A stretch of 64,000 bases of DNA, taken from contig OZ231127.1 of assembly GCA_965153355.1 (NCBI GenBank), forward strand, positions 62,062,001 to 62,126,000, read 5' to 3'. The DNA comes from Flaccisagitta enflata (taxonomy: Eukaryota; Chaetognatha; Sagittoidea; Aphragmophora). The notes beneath the pieces are model-generated. The model did no database searches, was not told the origin of the DNA, and was given only the letters and a program-made list of their open reading frames with translations. This document shows positions 53,071-64,000 of the stretch, one piece after another (within the stretch, counting starts at the first letter, position 1; each line of letters opens with the position of its first letter). The translations under genes were made by a program, and so were the position numbers.

Positions 53071-53780
53071 TTTTTTTGGGCAGCGGCCCCGAAGGGGACG
53101 AAGTCCTGTAGAACACAGGGGGACTTTCGTTCGTTCGTCCGTTTGTCCGTTCGTCCGTTCGTCCGTTCGTCCGTTTGTCCGTTCGTCCGTTCGTTAGTCC
53201 CCCCCCTTCATCAGACCCCTCAGGCCTCAAATCTGGCCTCTTAGGCCTCAAATCCAGCCTCTCAGATCTCAAATCCAGCCTCTCAGGCCTCAAATCTGGC
53301 CTCTCAGGCCTCAAATCTGGCCTCTCAGGCTTCAAATCTGGCCTCTCAGGCCTCAAATCTGGCTTCCCAGGCCTCAAATCCAAATTCTCAGGCCTCAAAC
53401 CTGGCCTCTCATGCCTCAAATTAGGCATCTCAGGCCTCAAATCAGTTATCTAAGCCTCAACTTATTGCTCTCAGGCTTCAAATCAGTCCTCTGACCTTTC
53501 AAGCCTTAATCCAGCTCTCTCAAGCCTCAAGTCAGCCCTCTCAAGCTTCCAATCAGCATTCTCAGGCCTTCTTAGACCTCAGTTTAGGCTCTTGAATGCC
53601 TTTAGTCAGCCCTCTATAGCATCTCATCCGCTTCTTCAGGTAGGACGAACGAAAGTCCCCCTGTGTTCTACAGGACTTCGTCCCCTTCGGGGCCGCTGCC
53701 CTGCTTCCCCTCACTCCAATTCACAATCACTCAAAGCAGGGCAACGGGTACTGACCACATATTGCCCTTGGGCGACCTGT
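53071..53780 (-). mobile_element. Family B element, B1 subtype, long cargo
   Basis: TTTGGGCAGCGGCCCCGAAG, GACGAAGTCCTGTAGAACAC and CTTTCGTTCG. About 400 bases of CTCAGGCCTCAAATCTGGC units. Mirrored inner repeat at 53650-53702, then GCAGGGCAACGGGTACTGAC and mini-hairpin GCCCTTGGGC with GACCTGTT. The best-preserved B1 copy with 63312-63948. Confidence 0.87.
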
Positions 53781-53824
53781 TAACATTATGAAATTTGTTG
53801 TTTTCATTGTTGTTGTTGTTGTCA

Positions 53825-53968
53825 TTTTTAGTCACGGACACGCGACTCCACCTTGCCGTGTCGGGCCGTTGGTTCCTCCATCCATAACATTTCTGAATTG
53901 CAAGCGGTTTTTGCATTACTGCTCCTGCCCAGCCGTCTGCGACTGTCCTGCCATGTATCCGGCTTTGA
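53825..53968 (-). mobile_element. Family A element, GTCACGGAC hairpin
   Basis: TTTTTAGTCACGGACACGCG, ACTCCACCTTGCCGTGTCGG, short CCAT-type run, GCATTACTGCTCCTGCCC, GTCTGCGACTGTCC, ATGTATCCGGCTTTG. Confidence 0.75.
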
Positions 53969-54182
53969 ATTGTTTTGATTTTGTTTTTTGTTTTGTTTTG
54001 TTTTGTTTTTTTGTCAAATTAATGTCATATAATGTCATATAATGTAATATACCTACTTTGTCAAATCAGTCAGTGAATCGAGTTGTAAGTCAATCACTTT
54101 AACAATTTCAATTCAATTTCAATTTAACAGTTTATTACAGTTTATACAGTTTATACAGATGAAAAAATCTTAAGTGTCATCG

Positions 54183-54440
54183 TAACTGACATTGTTTGCG
54201 ACTACTACTACTACATGTGGTTTGAAATAGAACCCGATTCTTCTCTCATCGCCGGTCTATATAAAAAATTCAAGGAAATTCAGTTGGTCAATAAAGTGAC
54301 AGGTCGTAGTGAAAACGCTGAAACAGATGAAGGAATTAACGAAAAAGCACATAACAAAGGGGGCTTGGCACGCAAACTTAGAACACGTACTTTTGGCTTT
54401 GCTAAGCAGCTCAAGCGAAGACGACCGCCGCTTTGCCCTC
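54183..54440 (+). CDS. Possible coding island of unknown gene
   Basis: From about 54183 an open frame reads TDIVCDYYYYMWFEIEPDS, then GLYKKFKEIQLVNKV, ending in a basic stretch that runs into a family A element at 54444. Varied composition resembles real protein more than the repeat frames do. No start or splice sites are secured and no family is recognised. The basic tail may be non-coding. Confidence 0.28.
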
Positions 54441-54443
54441 TTT

Positions 54444-54645
54444 ACAAGGCTGGATAAACGGCTACCCAAGTCGCGTGTGGGTGGGCAGGGGCAGTGATGA
54501 AAAAGACCAGCTGGCAGTTGGGCAGGAGCTGTAACCCAAAAAACCGCCTGTAACCGCCGAAAAAGCAAAGTGTTACCGACTGACAGATGGACGGACAGAC
54601 CGACAGAGAGCGGGTTGTAGAGTGGCGTGCACGCGACTTAAAGTT
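54444..54645 (+). mobile_element. Family A element, GTCGCGTGT/GGCGTGC
   Basis: ACAAGGCTGGATAAACGGC, AAGTCGCGTGTGGGTGGGC, GCAGTTGGGCAGGAGC, GACGGACAGACCGACAG, GCGGGTTGTAGAGTGG and GCGTGCACGCGACTTA. Confidence 0.8.
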
Positions 54646-54774
54646 GAGAAAATTCGCAATGGTGCCACAATCGGTGATTCAAGACCTACGATTCACGATC
54701 TACTGCCACAGTTGAATTGGGAAGCGACTTTGATCGAGACATCCAGGAATGAACTGACGGAACTGAACCGATCA

Positions 54775-54937
<163 letters not shown>

Positions 54938-55000
54938 TGATATCTTATTTCATTTTCCTATTGCAATTGGGTTACTTGTATCATAATTGTATCTTCAATT

Positions 55001-55221
55001 TTTAGTTTTGTGCTTCGCGACTCTACACCCTGCTTTGTCGGTCCGTCCGTTGGTCCGTCCATCTGTCGGTCCATCTATCTGTTTGTCCATCACACTTTAC
55101 TTTTTTTTTTTTTTTTTTTTTTTTTGCGGTCTTTGGCTTCACTGCCTTGCCAAAATGATCAAAAGCAGCTCAAATACAGCCCCTGCCCACCCTCACGCAA
55201 CTGGGTGTATTCGGCCTTGTT
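55001..55221 (-). mobile_element. Family A element
   Basis: TTTTTAGTTTTGTGCTTCGC, GACTCTACACCCTGCTTTG, CCGT run, CACACTTTACTTTTTT, GGCTTCACTGCC, CCCACCCTCACGCAACTGG, GTATTCGGCCTTGTTT. Confidence 0.8.
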
Positions 55222-55662
55222 TCACTCAACCCAACTCGTTTATCATTTGGTCCCATTGTAGATGGCGTATATATGTTACATATTTTAAGCAATATCATAA
55301 ACCACAAAGGTATCATCAGAAAGCTATTGCTAGAATGCTATGATTGCATGCACAATAACTTAAATATCATTAACAGATGTGTTGGAGCTTTTCAAACGAA
55401 ATTTCTTTAAACTAGCGAAAAAGCTTCAAAATAGCAAAAAAGTGTCAGAATTGCGGGAAAATGTCATTTTAGTAGTTCACTGCTAGATCAAATGCGGATG
55501 GATGAAATCGTGTTAAGCACTCCAATTTTGGTTTCAATGTGACCCCAAGATGCATATCCATCAAAACCTACTTGTAGATAATCAAAAATTTGACTTTCTG
55601 TTGCAGGGGTACAAGCTAGGTATGGTATGATTTTTCACCAAAAAAAACCACAATTTTCTGCA
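55222..55662. other. No gene; dispersed inverted repeat partner
   Basis: CTACTTGTAGATAATC at 55567 through GGGGTACAAGC is inverted relative to 51276-51325. No other feature. Confidence 0.45.
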
Positions 55663-55664
55663 GT

Positions 55665-55739
55665 TCTTACGCGTAAACCTGGCCCAGTACAAGACCGGCT
55701 TCAACACGTGGGCAAGAAAGGAATCATGTTACACATCGT
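55665..55739 (+). CDS. Possible short terminal exon of unknown gene
   Basis: The acceptor-like ACAATTTTCTGCAG is followed by FLRVNLAQYKTGFNTWAR and a stop 7 codons later. Codon composition resembles the secure exons of this window. No partner exon is established. Confidence 0.25.
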
Positions 55740-55884
55740 GACAAGTGCAATATATTCCTTTGCTTGTTTAAGACGCAATTTGTTTCTGCCACCTGAGCTG
55801 CAACTTATAAAAGATGAACAATTGTGAGGATCAACGCGGCAAGAAATGTCATTGACGCTTTCAGATGAATCCAATGAATCTCCC

Positions 55885-56130
55885 TGGCATTACACATCTG
55901 CGATCCTTAGCGTTTCCCAAAGCCTAGTTGAGATTTGCAGCGTCACCCGAGTGTCACACATCTGCGAGCCTTGCATTTCCCAATAGTAGTTGAGATTTAC
56001 GATGTCACCTGAATAAAACATATCTGCAAGCATTGCATTTCCTTATAGTCTCAAAGCCTAGTTGAGATATACTGTGTCATCCAAGTATCACACATCTGTG
56101 AGCTTTGCATTTCGCACTAGTTGAGGGTTC
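55885..56130. repeat. Tandem repeat, ~70-bp unit, four copies
   Basis: Units share ACACATCTGCGAGCCTTGC, ATTTCCCAA and TAGTTGAGATTTRC; they have diverged. Confidence 0.8.
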
Positions 56131-56679
56131 TTTGTTATCCCAAAGAAAAATCAGAAAGTAATAGAAAATCTACTTTGATACTCCCCCTCCCCCACTGCCC
56201 TCCCTCTCACCCGAAAACAAAAAGAATAATTCTTTTTCATCGTTTATCTTGATGTGGTTGTTTTGATGCGTCAGTAAAACCACTCAGGCAAACCTCTCCA
56301 GGCCATTTGCAGATAGAATAGAAAATGGGAGTTTAGTTTGGCTCAAGGACGACTCAAGATAGACACGAAAATGGAAAAAAAAGAAGCCTTAAAAGGCTCA
56401 GATTTGAGAGGAACGGCGCATTGGAATCGATTGCGTGCAAAAACTGCACATGAACATAGCAATGTGCTATTTCATGATGACCGAATCAGTGAATGATGTG
56501 TTGTGACTGTGGATCACTATTGTGCTGAAACAATATTGATCGACTAAAGGACAAAGGAACACGGAGTTATTCCATTAAGAACATTTTTGCTGATCGATTG
56601 GTGCGTATGTCTGGTTAGGTTGAGCACAACAGCACTCGGCGCAATTAACGTGTATTACTGGCAATCACAATCCTACAAT
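56131..56679. other. No gene recognised
   Basis: AT-rich with no supported feature. Confidence 0.45.
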
Positions 56680-56873
56680 AACAAGGCCGGATACACGGCC
56701 ATCAGTTGCGGACGGGCAAGGGCCTCCAACCTCAATCCACACCACAAGTCCCCCACTCACAAAAAGCATCTAAAACGCTCATTTCCTCACTTTTCGACTC
56801 GTGTCCACGGACCGACCGACCGACCGACCGAAGGACAAAGCCTCTTATAGAGTTGCGTGTCCGCAACTAAAAA
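56680..56873 (+). mobile_element. Family A element, GTTGCGGAC subtype
   Basis: AACAAGGCCGGATACACGG, CAGTTGCGGACGGGCAAGGG, CTCACTTTTCGACTCGTG, GACCGACCGACC, AAGCCTCTTATAGAG, TTGCGTGTCCGCAACT, AAAAA. Complete; tag and hairpin agree. Confidence 0.87.
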
Positions 56874-57061
56874 AGCCACGATTTTGCGTGACTGATTGTC
56901 ACGCCGATAGCACGATCCAGAGGATACAATTCCTTTTTGCTGCAATTTCTTAGAACACGCACATTCGACAAATTCTCTAACTTGAAGCTTTTAATTCTTT
57001 TCCGGTGGAGGAAAAAAAGAGTTGCGCGCTAGCCCAATTTTTTACCCTTCTTAGTTTTAAA

Positions 57062-57300
57062 ATTTCGATCGCTCATGCACTTCGCTCCTGTACTTCGCTA
57101 AAGCACTCCGCTCATGCACTTTGCGCATGCACATTGAACATGCACTTTGTAATTTTGATCGCTCATGCAATTTGCTCATGTACTTCGCGCATGCACTTCG
57201 CTCATGCACTTCGCGCATGCAATTGATTATGCACTACGCTTAAATACTACATTCTTGTATCTCGCCCATGCGCTACGATCATGCACCAGGACCAGCAATT
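57062..57300. repeat. 12-bp tandem repeat built on CTCATGCACTTCG
   Basis: About 18 degenerate units such as GCTCATGCACTT, many containing the palindrome GCATGC. No coding meaning is apparent. Confidence 0.85.
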
Positions 57301-57394
57301 CGCCTATATTAATTTCTTAATAAGGTTATACTTTGCTAATATCTTATTCGCACATTCATTCGCTTGCTTACTCGCTTCTGAAATGATTGAACTT

Positions 57395-57490
57395 CAATAA
57401 CACTTTGGATAAAATCAAGAAAAGACAAACAGAAAAACGAACAAGAAAATCAAGCGAACATTTTGCGCAGCGTGAATGTTCCTGGACGAG
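57395..57490 (+). CDS. Very weak exon candidate
   Basis: A basic frame (LDKIKKRQTEKRTRKSSEH) runs into a consensus donor, GGACGA/GTAAGT, at 57491. No acceptor with a pyrimidine tract upstream and no family recognised. Confidence 0.18.
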
Positions 57491-57829
57491 TAAGTCAATT
57501 TCCTCTTTACTTGTTTTGATTTTTCTTTTTCTTCAATTTGTCCATAATTGGGTTCGGTTCTGTCTCCCTGCCCGTCTGTCTGTCTGACTGTCTGTCTTTC
57601 TGTCTGTATTGTTTTAATTTTGATTTTTCTTTAATTTTCCCGTATGCTAGCGTTTCAGTCCATTAATTTGTGTCTGCTTTTCTGTCCGTCTTATTGAGTG
57701 TTAATAGGTCTGTCAGTTTGACTGTTTATCTGTCTTTCAGTTTGACTCTCTGAATATCTGTCTGTTTGAAGGTCTCTGTCCGTCTTTGTTTGTCTGTCTC
57801 TCACTGTCTCTCTTTCTCTCTCTGTCTCT

Positions 57830-57994
<165 letters not shown>

Positions 57995-58011
57995 AATCAA
58001 CGCCGATGTAA

Positions 58012-58203
58012 ACAAGGCCGGATAACGGCTACCCCAGTCGCGTGCGGGTGGGCAGGGGCCATAATTGAGGTCACTCCATCATTTGGGCAGGAGCAGTGAG
58101 GCCAAAAACCGCAAAAACACAAAAAAAGTAAAGTGTGACGGACGGACGGACGGACGGACGGACCGACAGCGGGGTGTAGAGTCGCGTAGCACGCGACTAA
58201 AAA
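58012..58203 (+). mobile_element. Family A element with a sequenced empty site
   Basis: ACAAGGCCGGATAACGG, AGTCGCGTGCGGGTGGGC, GGCCAAAAACCGCAAAAAC, GTAAAGTGTGACGG, GGAC run, GGGGTGTAGAGTCG, hairpin AGTCGCGTAGCACGCGACT, AAAAAA. The duplicate at 58735-58752 reads GATGT, seven A, TTGAATC with no element. Confidence 0.93.
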
Positions 58204-58617
58204 ATTGAATCAACAAATTAAACGAAGGGGGAAACATGGGGAACGACCAAAAAGACAAAATGAGGCCGGATACCAGGCAGGATCAGTCGCGCGTTTTTGG
58301 ACAGGGTCATTGAAATGACGAAACGAACCATGCCGAGAGGGCAAATGAGTGAAGAACAGACTCATTAGTCATCAGTCATCACCAAAAGGTGGTTAGCAGA
58401 CGATCACCCACACACGACTTGAAGATCGGGATAGATGGTAGCTTGGAAATACCACAGGCCCCTTTTTAGAATTTCATGAAGAGAAACGGCTCCGACAAAA
58501 TCGTATTATCATTTCATGGAAAATCGCTTTCTTGGTGAAGAATGAAGCAAGAAAGAAGTTACTGAAGAGGACTCGAGGACCTCAGGGACACCCCCTCTCA
58601 CTTTCACATTCAGACGC

Positions 58618-58722
<105 letters not shown>

Positions 58723-59152
58723 GTTAATCAACGCCGATGTAAAAAAATTGAATCAACAAATTAAACGAAGGGGGAAACATGGGGAACGACCAAAAAGACA
58801 AAATGAGGCTGGATACCAGGCAGGATCAGTCGCGTGTTTTTGGACAGGGTCATTGAAATGACAAAACAAACCATGCCGAGAGGGCAAATGAGTGAAGAAC
58901 AGATTCATTAGTCATCACCAAAAGGTGGTTAGCAGACGGTCACCCACACACGACTTGAAGATCGGGATAGATGGTAGCTTGGAAATACCACAGGCCCCTT
59001 TTTAGAATTTCATGAAGAGAAACGGCTCCAACAAAATCGTATTATCATTTCATGGAAAATCGCTTTCTTGGTGAAGAATGAAGCAAGAAAGAAGTTACTG
59101 AAGAGGACTCGAGGACCTCAGGGACACCCCCTCTCACTTTCACATTCAGACG

Positions 59153-59153
<1 letters not shown>

Positions 59154-59248
<95 letters not shown>
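59154..59248. repeat. (CT)n microsatellite
   Basis: CT tract after the second unit. Confidence 0.98.
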
Positions 59249-59251
<3 letters not shown>

Positions 59252-59375
59252 ATAAATTGTTTAGTTGCTAATAGCTCGTTTGTAATTATCGGCATTGACT
59301 TAATGTTAATCCTCACTGGTAAAATAGAAGAAAAAAGAGCAACCCGCAGTGTTGAGCTACCGAGAAATTCCTCTT

Positions 59376-59437
59376 TTTTATGTGCGTCCTCGCACATCTA
59401 TAAGAGGCTGTATCCGTCGGTCGGTCGGTCGGTCGGT
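59376..59437 (-). mobile_element. Truncated family A end, ATGTGCG hairpin
   Basis: TTTTT then ATGTGCGTCCTCGCACAT (stem ATGTGCG/CGCACAT), CTATAAGAGGCTGTATCC, CGGT run, cut at the palindrome that follows. Confidence 0.75.
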
Positions 59438-59500
59438 TGAATCTTACGAATACGTTACCGACTGACCAATGGTCAGTCGGTAACGTATTCGTAAGATTCA
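59438..59500. repeat. Perfect inverted repeat, 31-bp arms, 1-base spacer
   Basis: TGAATCTTACGAATACGTTA and CCGACTGACCA, a single A, then the exact inverse. Directly adjacent to a family A terminus. Confidence 0.95.
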
Positions 59501-59530
59501 TGAAATCCGAGGCTTCTTCATCAAAAGAGC

Positions 59531-59605
59531 ATTCATTCATCAAAAAAGCATTCATTCATTCATTCATTCATTCATTCATTCATTCATTCATTCATTCATT
59601 CATTA
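59531..59605. repeat. (ATTC)n microsatellite
   Basis: CATT/ATTC tetranucleotide tract. Confidence 0.95.
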
Positions 59606-59639
59606 AGAATATTCATTCATAAAAAACATCCATTCATAG

Positions 59640-60300
59640 GCCTTGTTTTCAATATAAGCGAAGTTTTGCGTTCAACATCAGCTACTGGATGTGGTACCCT
59701 TTATTTTAACTTTAGAAACATTTATTCCAATCAAACATGGAGATCGAATAGATAGAAGTGGTGGCGGGAAATAGTAATTTCTGAGCATTACTGCCTCTGC
59801 CAAACCTCGATAAGAGCCCCCGCCCACCCGCATTAGTGCCCCTGCCTACTACTAAGAGACAACTTTTTGGCCGTATATCTGTCCTTGCTGCTGAGAAATC
59901 AATATTGGTCTTTTGGAGGCGCCGTTCCGTGATAAGAGTTCTCCATTAGTACATTTGACTCAATCTAGGATCTCGCCTCCAATAAGTAGCGTGCGGGTGT
60001 GTAGTGGTGCTAGGTCACTTGGTGTGCTCACTGTGCTGGTTTAATGTGCCTATCTAGTAGCAACGAAGCAACGCCGATTTGAATGGTGTGTTGGGGAGGT
60101 AGATATTAGGTTCTAGTCTGATGTGTTATGCTGTGATGTGTTATGGCACAGTGGCACACTGCCCTGCCAAGACAAAATGTGCGATTAGACTGACAGCTAA
60201 GAAAAGGTTACAAAACTGGTAGCGTGCTGGTAAAGGTGTCGAAGTGACTGTGGCGTTTTAAGTGCTTTGTCGATTTAAAGTGATGACTGATGTTGTGAAT
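59640..60300. other. No gene; degraded family A remnants
   Basis: CCGCCCACCCGCATTAGTGC, CCGTATATCTGTCCTTG and AAGTAGCGTGCGGGTGTG words look like very old family A pieces. No gene supported. Confidence 0.4.
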
Positions 60301-60502
60301 TGAAGAGTGTAACTAATAAAGTTTGCCGCACTTGTGCGAAGGAGGAAAGTTTTTGGCAATGTCGTTTTGCTGTGTGGGTGGGGACGAAATTAATTTGATT
60401 CGTCTTATGCGCAAAATGCAAATGAATTTTGAAGATGAAAGAGCCGATTTTTCCTTCCGTTTCTGCAATTTTTTTTCAGTTTCCAGTCTGTCTGATCAAT
60501 CT

Positions 60503-60699
<197 letters not shown>

Positions 60700-61101
60700 T
60701 TTCCATAATTGAATCAGATTCGAGTTGCGCCTCGAGGAAGCGTCACAAATACGAACATCAAAACAAGTCTTGCAATAACAACAAGGCCGTAAACACTCCC
60801 TCAGGCCTAGTCGCGGAAGGGTCGCCAGGGGCGGTATAGCAATAAACCGCTAGCTTTTCGAAAAAAAAAGTTTCTGATGGACGGACCGACACACGGACAC
60901 GGCAAGTTCTTGAGTCGCCTGTAAATGACTAAAGACAAAAAGCCATACACGTGAGGGCCACAGTCGGATAGTTGGGCAGGGGCAGTATCTAAAATTATCC
61001 ACGCTTGGCAGTTGGCACAGACGCTCAGTCTCAGAATGCCTGCGAACAAATTACAGACGGACCTCCAAAGCAAAGAATGAAGTCGCGGACCCAATCAAAG
61101 G

Positions 61102-61102
61102 C

Positions 61103-61184
<82 letters not shown>
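61102..61184. repeat. (CAA)n microsatellite
   Basis: Pure CAA triplets, then degenerate CAACGACRACG sequence to 61290. Confidence 0.97.
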
Positions 61185-61185
<1 letters not shown>

Positions 61186-61292
61186 GGGCCACGACGACAA
61201 CAACAAAAACAAGGACCATGACGAAAAGATCAACAACGACCACGACGAAAGCAACAACGAAAACAAACAATAACAAAAACAACAAAAACATC

Positions 61293-61392
61293 AACGACTT
61301 TTTCGAGAAGCTTCAGTCGAAGGCGGACAGCCCTTCGAGACAAAACGAAAAGTTAATAGCGGGTCTGGCAATATGCCGTGAAGTTCTTCGGA
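61293..61392 (+). CDS. Possible coding island after a CAA repeat
   Basis: The frame continuing from the CAA-coded Asn/Thr stretch reads INDFFEKLQSKADSPSRQ, then EKLIAGLAICREVLRNK, varied and helix-like, and then enters a family A left end. It could be the last exon of an Asn/Thr-rich protein, or chance. No splice sites are assigned. Confidence 0.28.
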
Positions 61393-62477
61393 ACAAGGCC
61401 AACACCTATAAGTCGCGTGCGGGACATAAATAACTCGGGATGACTCAAATTGACTTAAGGGCTACGATTGCAGGCCCCCGGAAGGGTCATTAAAATATTT
61501 AGAGCTTGTTATGTCCTTTTATGGACCTACACACTTTGATCTATAAGGAGATTTTCCCACCCTCCACTAATCTTAAGATAGAACTACCCTTGTTCTTGTA
61601 AATCAAATTTTATGATAGTCTAAATCATTTTCAAATCATTTCACATCACAAATTCATCCAGAATAATTCGGTTTGTGTTTGTCCTTATCATCATGTGCCA
61701 ATAGCGCCGACCTTGAAATACACGAAAAAATTGTTTATTATTTCATTTTATGACATAGTGATGAGACAGTGACCAAGCACAAGGCCATTATGATTTTCAT
61801 TGACATGATGAGAAATCGATCTCTGAATTCTGCTAAGATCATCCAATACCGAATTGGTGCTACTTTACTTTTTTTCACATTTGATCTTTTTTTTTTCCTC
61901 CATTTTTAATTTGAAACTAAAAATGAAGGAAAAATGACAAAAACGATCACATAATGCATGACGACGATGCTGACAATTAAAATTGACAATGACAACAAGA
62001 TGATGACTACGACAACATCAGCGACGACGATAATTCCAACGACAACAACAACAACAACAACCTGAGGTACATCTATCATAATTTCAATCAGTAACTGCCC
62101 AAACTCGTTGTAGGTGGACGCCACAAGGCCCCTAGGAGGACGTAACAAGCTCTAAATATTTCAATGACCCTTCCGGGGGCCTGACATTGTAGCCCTTAAG
62201 ATGACTTAAAATAACTTAAAAAGACATAAAATGAGATTAAATGACATATATGACTAAATTGACCAAATTGACTTAAGTGACTTAATATAAAATAAAATGA
62301 TGTAAAATGACTTACAATGATATAGCATGACTAAAAATGACTTAGAATGACTTAGAATGACAAAAAATGACCTAAATTGACTAAGAATGACAAAAAGTAA
62401 TAAAAAAATAGTATAAAGTTTGGTCCACAGACCGACGGATGGACGGACGGACGGACAGACAGACAAAGCGACTAAAA
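61392..62477 (+). mobile_element. Family A element, 12-mer subtype, interrupted by a MITE
   Basis: AACAAGGCCAACACCTATAA and GTCGCGTGCGGG, GACTCAAATTGACTTAA, then an inserted foldback element (61459-62195), then about 200 bases of GACTTAAAATGA units, GGTCCACAGACCGACGG, GGAC run and GACAAAGCGACTAAAAA. Its left end matches the copy at 867-1274. Confidence 0.8.
61459..62195. mobile_element. Foldback MITE flanked by TTAA
   Basis: Ends GGGCTACGATTGCAGG and inverse CTGACATTGTAGCCC. Arms of about 75 bases include CCCGGAAGGGTCATT. TTAA is on both sides (61455-61458, 62196-62199). TTAA duplication is the piggyBac pattern, but the ends do not start with the usual CCC. Confidence 0.75.
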
Positions 62478-62997
62478 ATTGCTACTTATTTAATGTAAGA
62501 TCTGGCATCAATAGCGATCGTTGGACAAAAAATTGGGTTTCCAAAGCAACTTTGTTTGGGTAGAAGATATGAAAAAATAGCAAAATGTGCCGATTAAAAA
62601 AATGGAAATTTTACTAAATTTCACAGGAAATAGAAAGAGTTCTAGATTACTTTCCGCGGACAATATATTGAAAAAAAAAATGAACGATAAAAACATTGTT
62701 TCCGTCGATTTGGTCTTTTTTGGCATGTTTTCGCCAAATTCGCAGCTCAGCTCAGTTTCTTCCCACTCATCAGTCAAGGCTCAACCTCAAGCAGCTGATT
62801 TTTGCGATTCTCTCAGGATTCTGGAACGTCTGTGTCATGTCGAACCAAAACAGCTCTCTCTCTCTCTCTAAGTGTACGTAGGCGGCAATGATGGCCACAA
62901 GGACAATGTATGTTTCCTAAGTGTTACTGCTGAGTGCTGACCGACCAACGAGCGAAATGTTTTGTGGATTCCACTGTTCTTGAAATTCTAAAAATGT
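62478..62997. other. No secure gene; one coding-like stretch
   Basis: At about 62740-62850 the + frame SSVSSHSSVKAQPQAADF, then DSLRILERLCHVEPKQ, looks like varied protein sequence and runs into CT repeats. No splice sites are secured. The rest is AT-rich. Confidence 0.3.
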
Positions 62998-63190
<193 letters not shown>

Positions 63191-63211
63191 ATGATATCAC
63201 TGTTGTTGTTT

Positions 63212-63990
63212 TTAAGCACGGACTCGTGACTTTGAAAGAGGCTTTGTCCGTCCGTCACTCCATTGGTCCGTTGGTGCGTTGGTCCGAGATGACAAAGTCA
63301 AAAAGTGGAAAACAGGTCGCCCAAGGGCAATATATGGTCAGCGATACCCTTAGCCCTGCTTTGAGTGATTGTGAGTTGGAGTGAGGGGAAGCAGGGCAGC
63401 GGCCCCGAAGGGGACGAAGTCCTGTAGAACACAGGGGGACTTTCGTTCGTCCTGCCTTACCTGGATGAGATGCTACATAGAGGGTTGACTGAAGGCCTTC
63501 AAGAGCTTAAATTGAGGTCTAAGAAGGCTGATGTAAGGCCTGAGAATGCCAATTGGAAGCTTGAGAGGACTAATTTGAGGCCTAATTTGAAGCATGAGAG
63601 GACAGGTTTGAGGCATGAGAATTTTGATTTGAGGCCTGTGAGGTCTGAAAGGCCAGGTTTGGGGCCTGCTAGGTCGGATTTGAGGCCTGAGAGGCCGGAT
63701 TTGAGGCCTGAGAGGCTGGATTTGAATCCAGAGAGGCTGGATTTGAGGCCTGAGAGGCTGGATTTGAGGCCTGAGAGGCTGGATTAGAGGCCTGAGAGGC
63801 TGAATTTGAGGCCTGAGAGGCTAGATTTTAGGCCTGAGGGGCCTGATAAGGGGGGGGACGCACGAACGAACGGACGAACGGACGAACGAACGAAAGTCCC
63901 CCTGTGTTCTACAGGACTTCGTCCCCTTCGGGGCCGCTGCCCAAAAAAACGCGTCCGCGACATTATTGTAACCCTACGTTACTTTTTGTT
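63212..63990 (-). mobile_element. Family A element carrying a B1 cassette
   Basis: TTTTTAAGCACGGACTCGTG, ACTTTGAAAGAGGCTTTGTC, CCGT run, GACAAAGTCAAAAAGTGG, then the B1 element (63312-63948), then ACGCGTCCGCGACATTATTG and TAACCCTACGTTAC, the distal variant seen at 33853. The two halves form one family A copy. Confidence 0.78.
63312..63948 (+). mobile_element. Family B element, B1 subtype, long cargo
   Basis: ACAGGTCGCCCAAGGGCAAT, GGTCAGCGATACCC, GCAGGGCAGCGGCCCCGAAG, GACGAAGTCCTGTAGAACAC and CTTTCGTTCG. Cargo of GAGGCCTGAGAGGCTGGATTT units. Exact mirrored inner repeat ending GGGGCCGCTGCCCAAAAA. Inverted in orientation relative to 53071-53780. Confidence 0.88.
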
Positions 63991-64000
63991 GTCATGTCTT

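Overview
The window is animal nuclear DNA. It has spliced genes whose GT/AG boundaries and reading phases agree from exon to exon, kilobase-scale introns, very dense microsatellites and many small non-autonomous transposons. The ionotropic glutamate receptor (SFTANLAGY motif and the M1/M2/M3/M4 membrane layout) points to a metazoan, probably an invertebrate. I cannot name a phylum. No tRNA, rRNA, CRISPR array, prokaryotic operon or intact transposase/reverse transcriptase was recognised.

Two protein genes are well supported and converge. On the + strand, about 7.6-18.3 kb, lies an ionotropic glutamate receptor. It has less certain amino-terminal-domain exons (7590-11265), a ligand-binding domain split into S1 (12890-13497) and S2 (15.0-16.5 kb), M1 plus pore (13938-14088), M3 (14755-15024), M4 (16749 onward) and two alternative C-termini. 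Every junction from 12890 to 18319 is phase-consistent. The pore carries Asn at the Q/R/N position. On the - strand, from 41009 down to 19790, eleven phase-consistent exons encode at least 1,001 residues of a Gln/His/Ser-rich protein ending in an EF-hand module. Its first exon(s) are not found. The stop codons are 1.47 kb apart. Several weak + strand coding-like islands between 49 and 63 kb may be pieces of other genes.

Most of the rest is repeats. 'Family A' elements (about 30 copies and fragments, ~150-220 bp without cargo) run from ACAAGGCCGGATACACGG through a short tag (e.g. AGTCGCGTGC), GGGTGGGCAGGGGC and a GGAC/GACC run to a terminal hairpin repeating the tag, then CTAAAAA. 'Family B' elements carry minisatellite cargo between ~55-bp inverted repeats (GGGCAGCGGCCCCGAAGGGG...) and have an outer mini-hairpin. 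In both families the hairpin stem differs between subfamilies but stays self-complementary, and in family A the distal tag changes with it. Three family A copies contain a family B cassette at comparable positions. There are also a 3.9-kb long-TIR element with a 10-bp target duplication, a hAT-type MITE with an 8-bp duplication, TA-flanked foldback MITEs and a TTAA-flanked MITE.

Layout: 0-7.5 kb repeats and the long-TIR element; 7.5-18.3 kb receptor gene; 18.3-19.8 kb intergenic tandem repeat; 19.8-41 kb EF-hand gene with repeat-filled introns; 41-64 kb largely repeats with weak coding-like islands.
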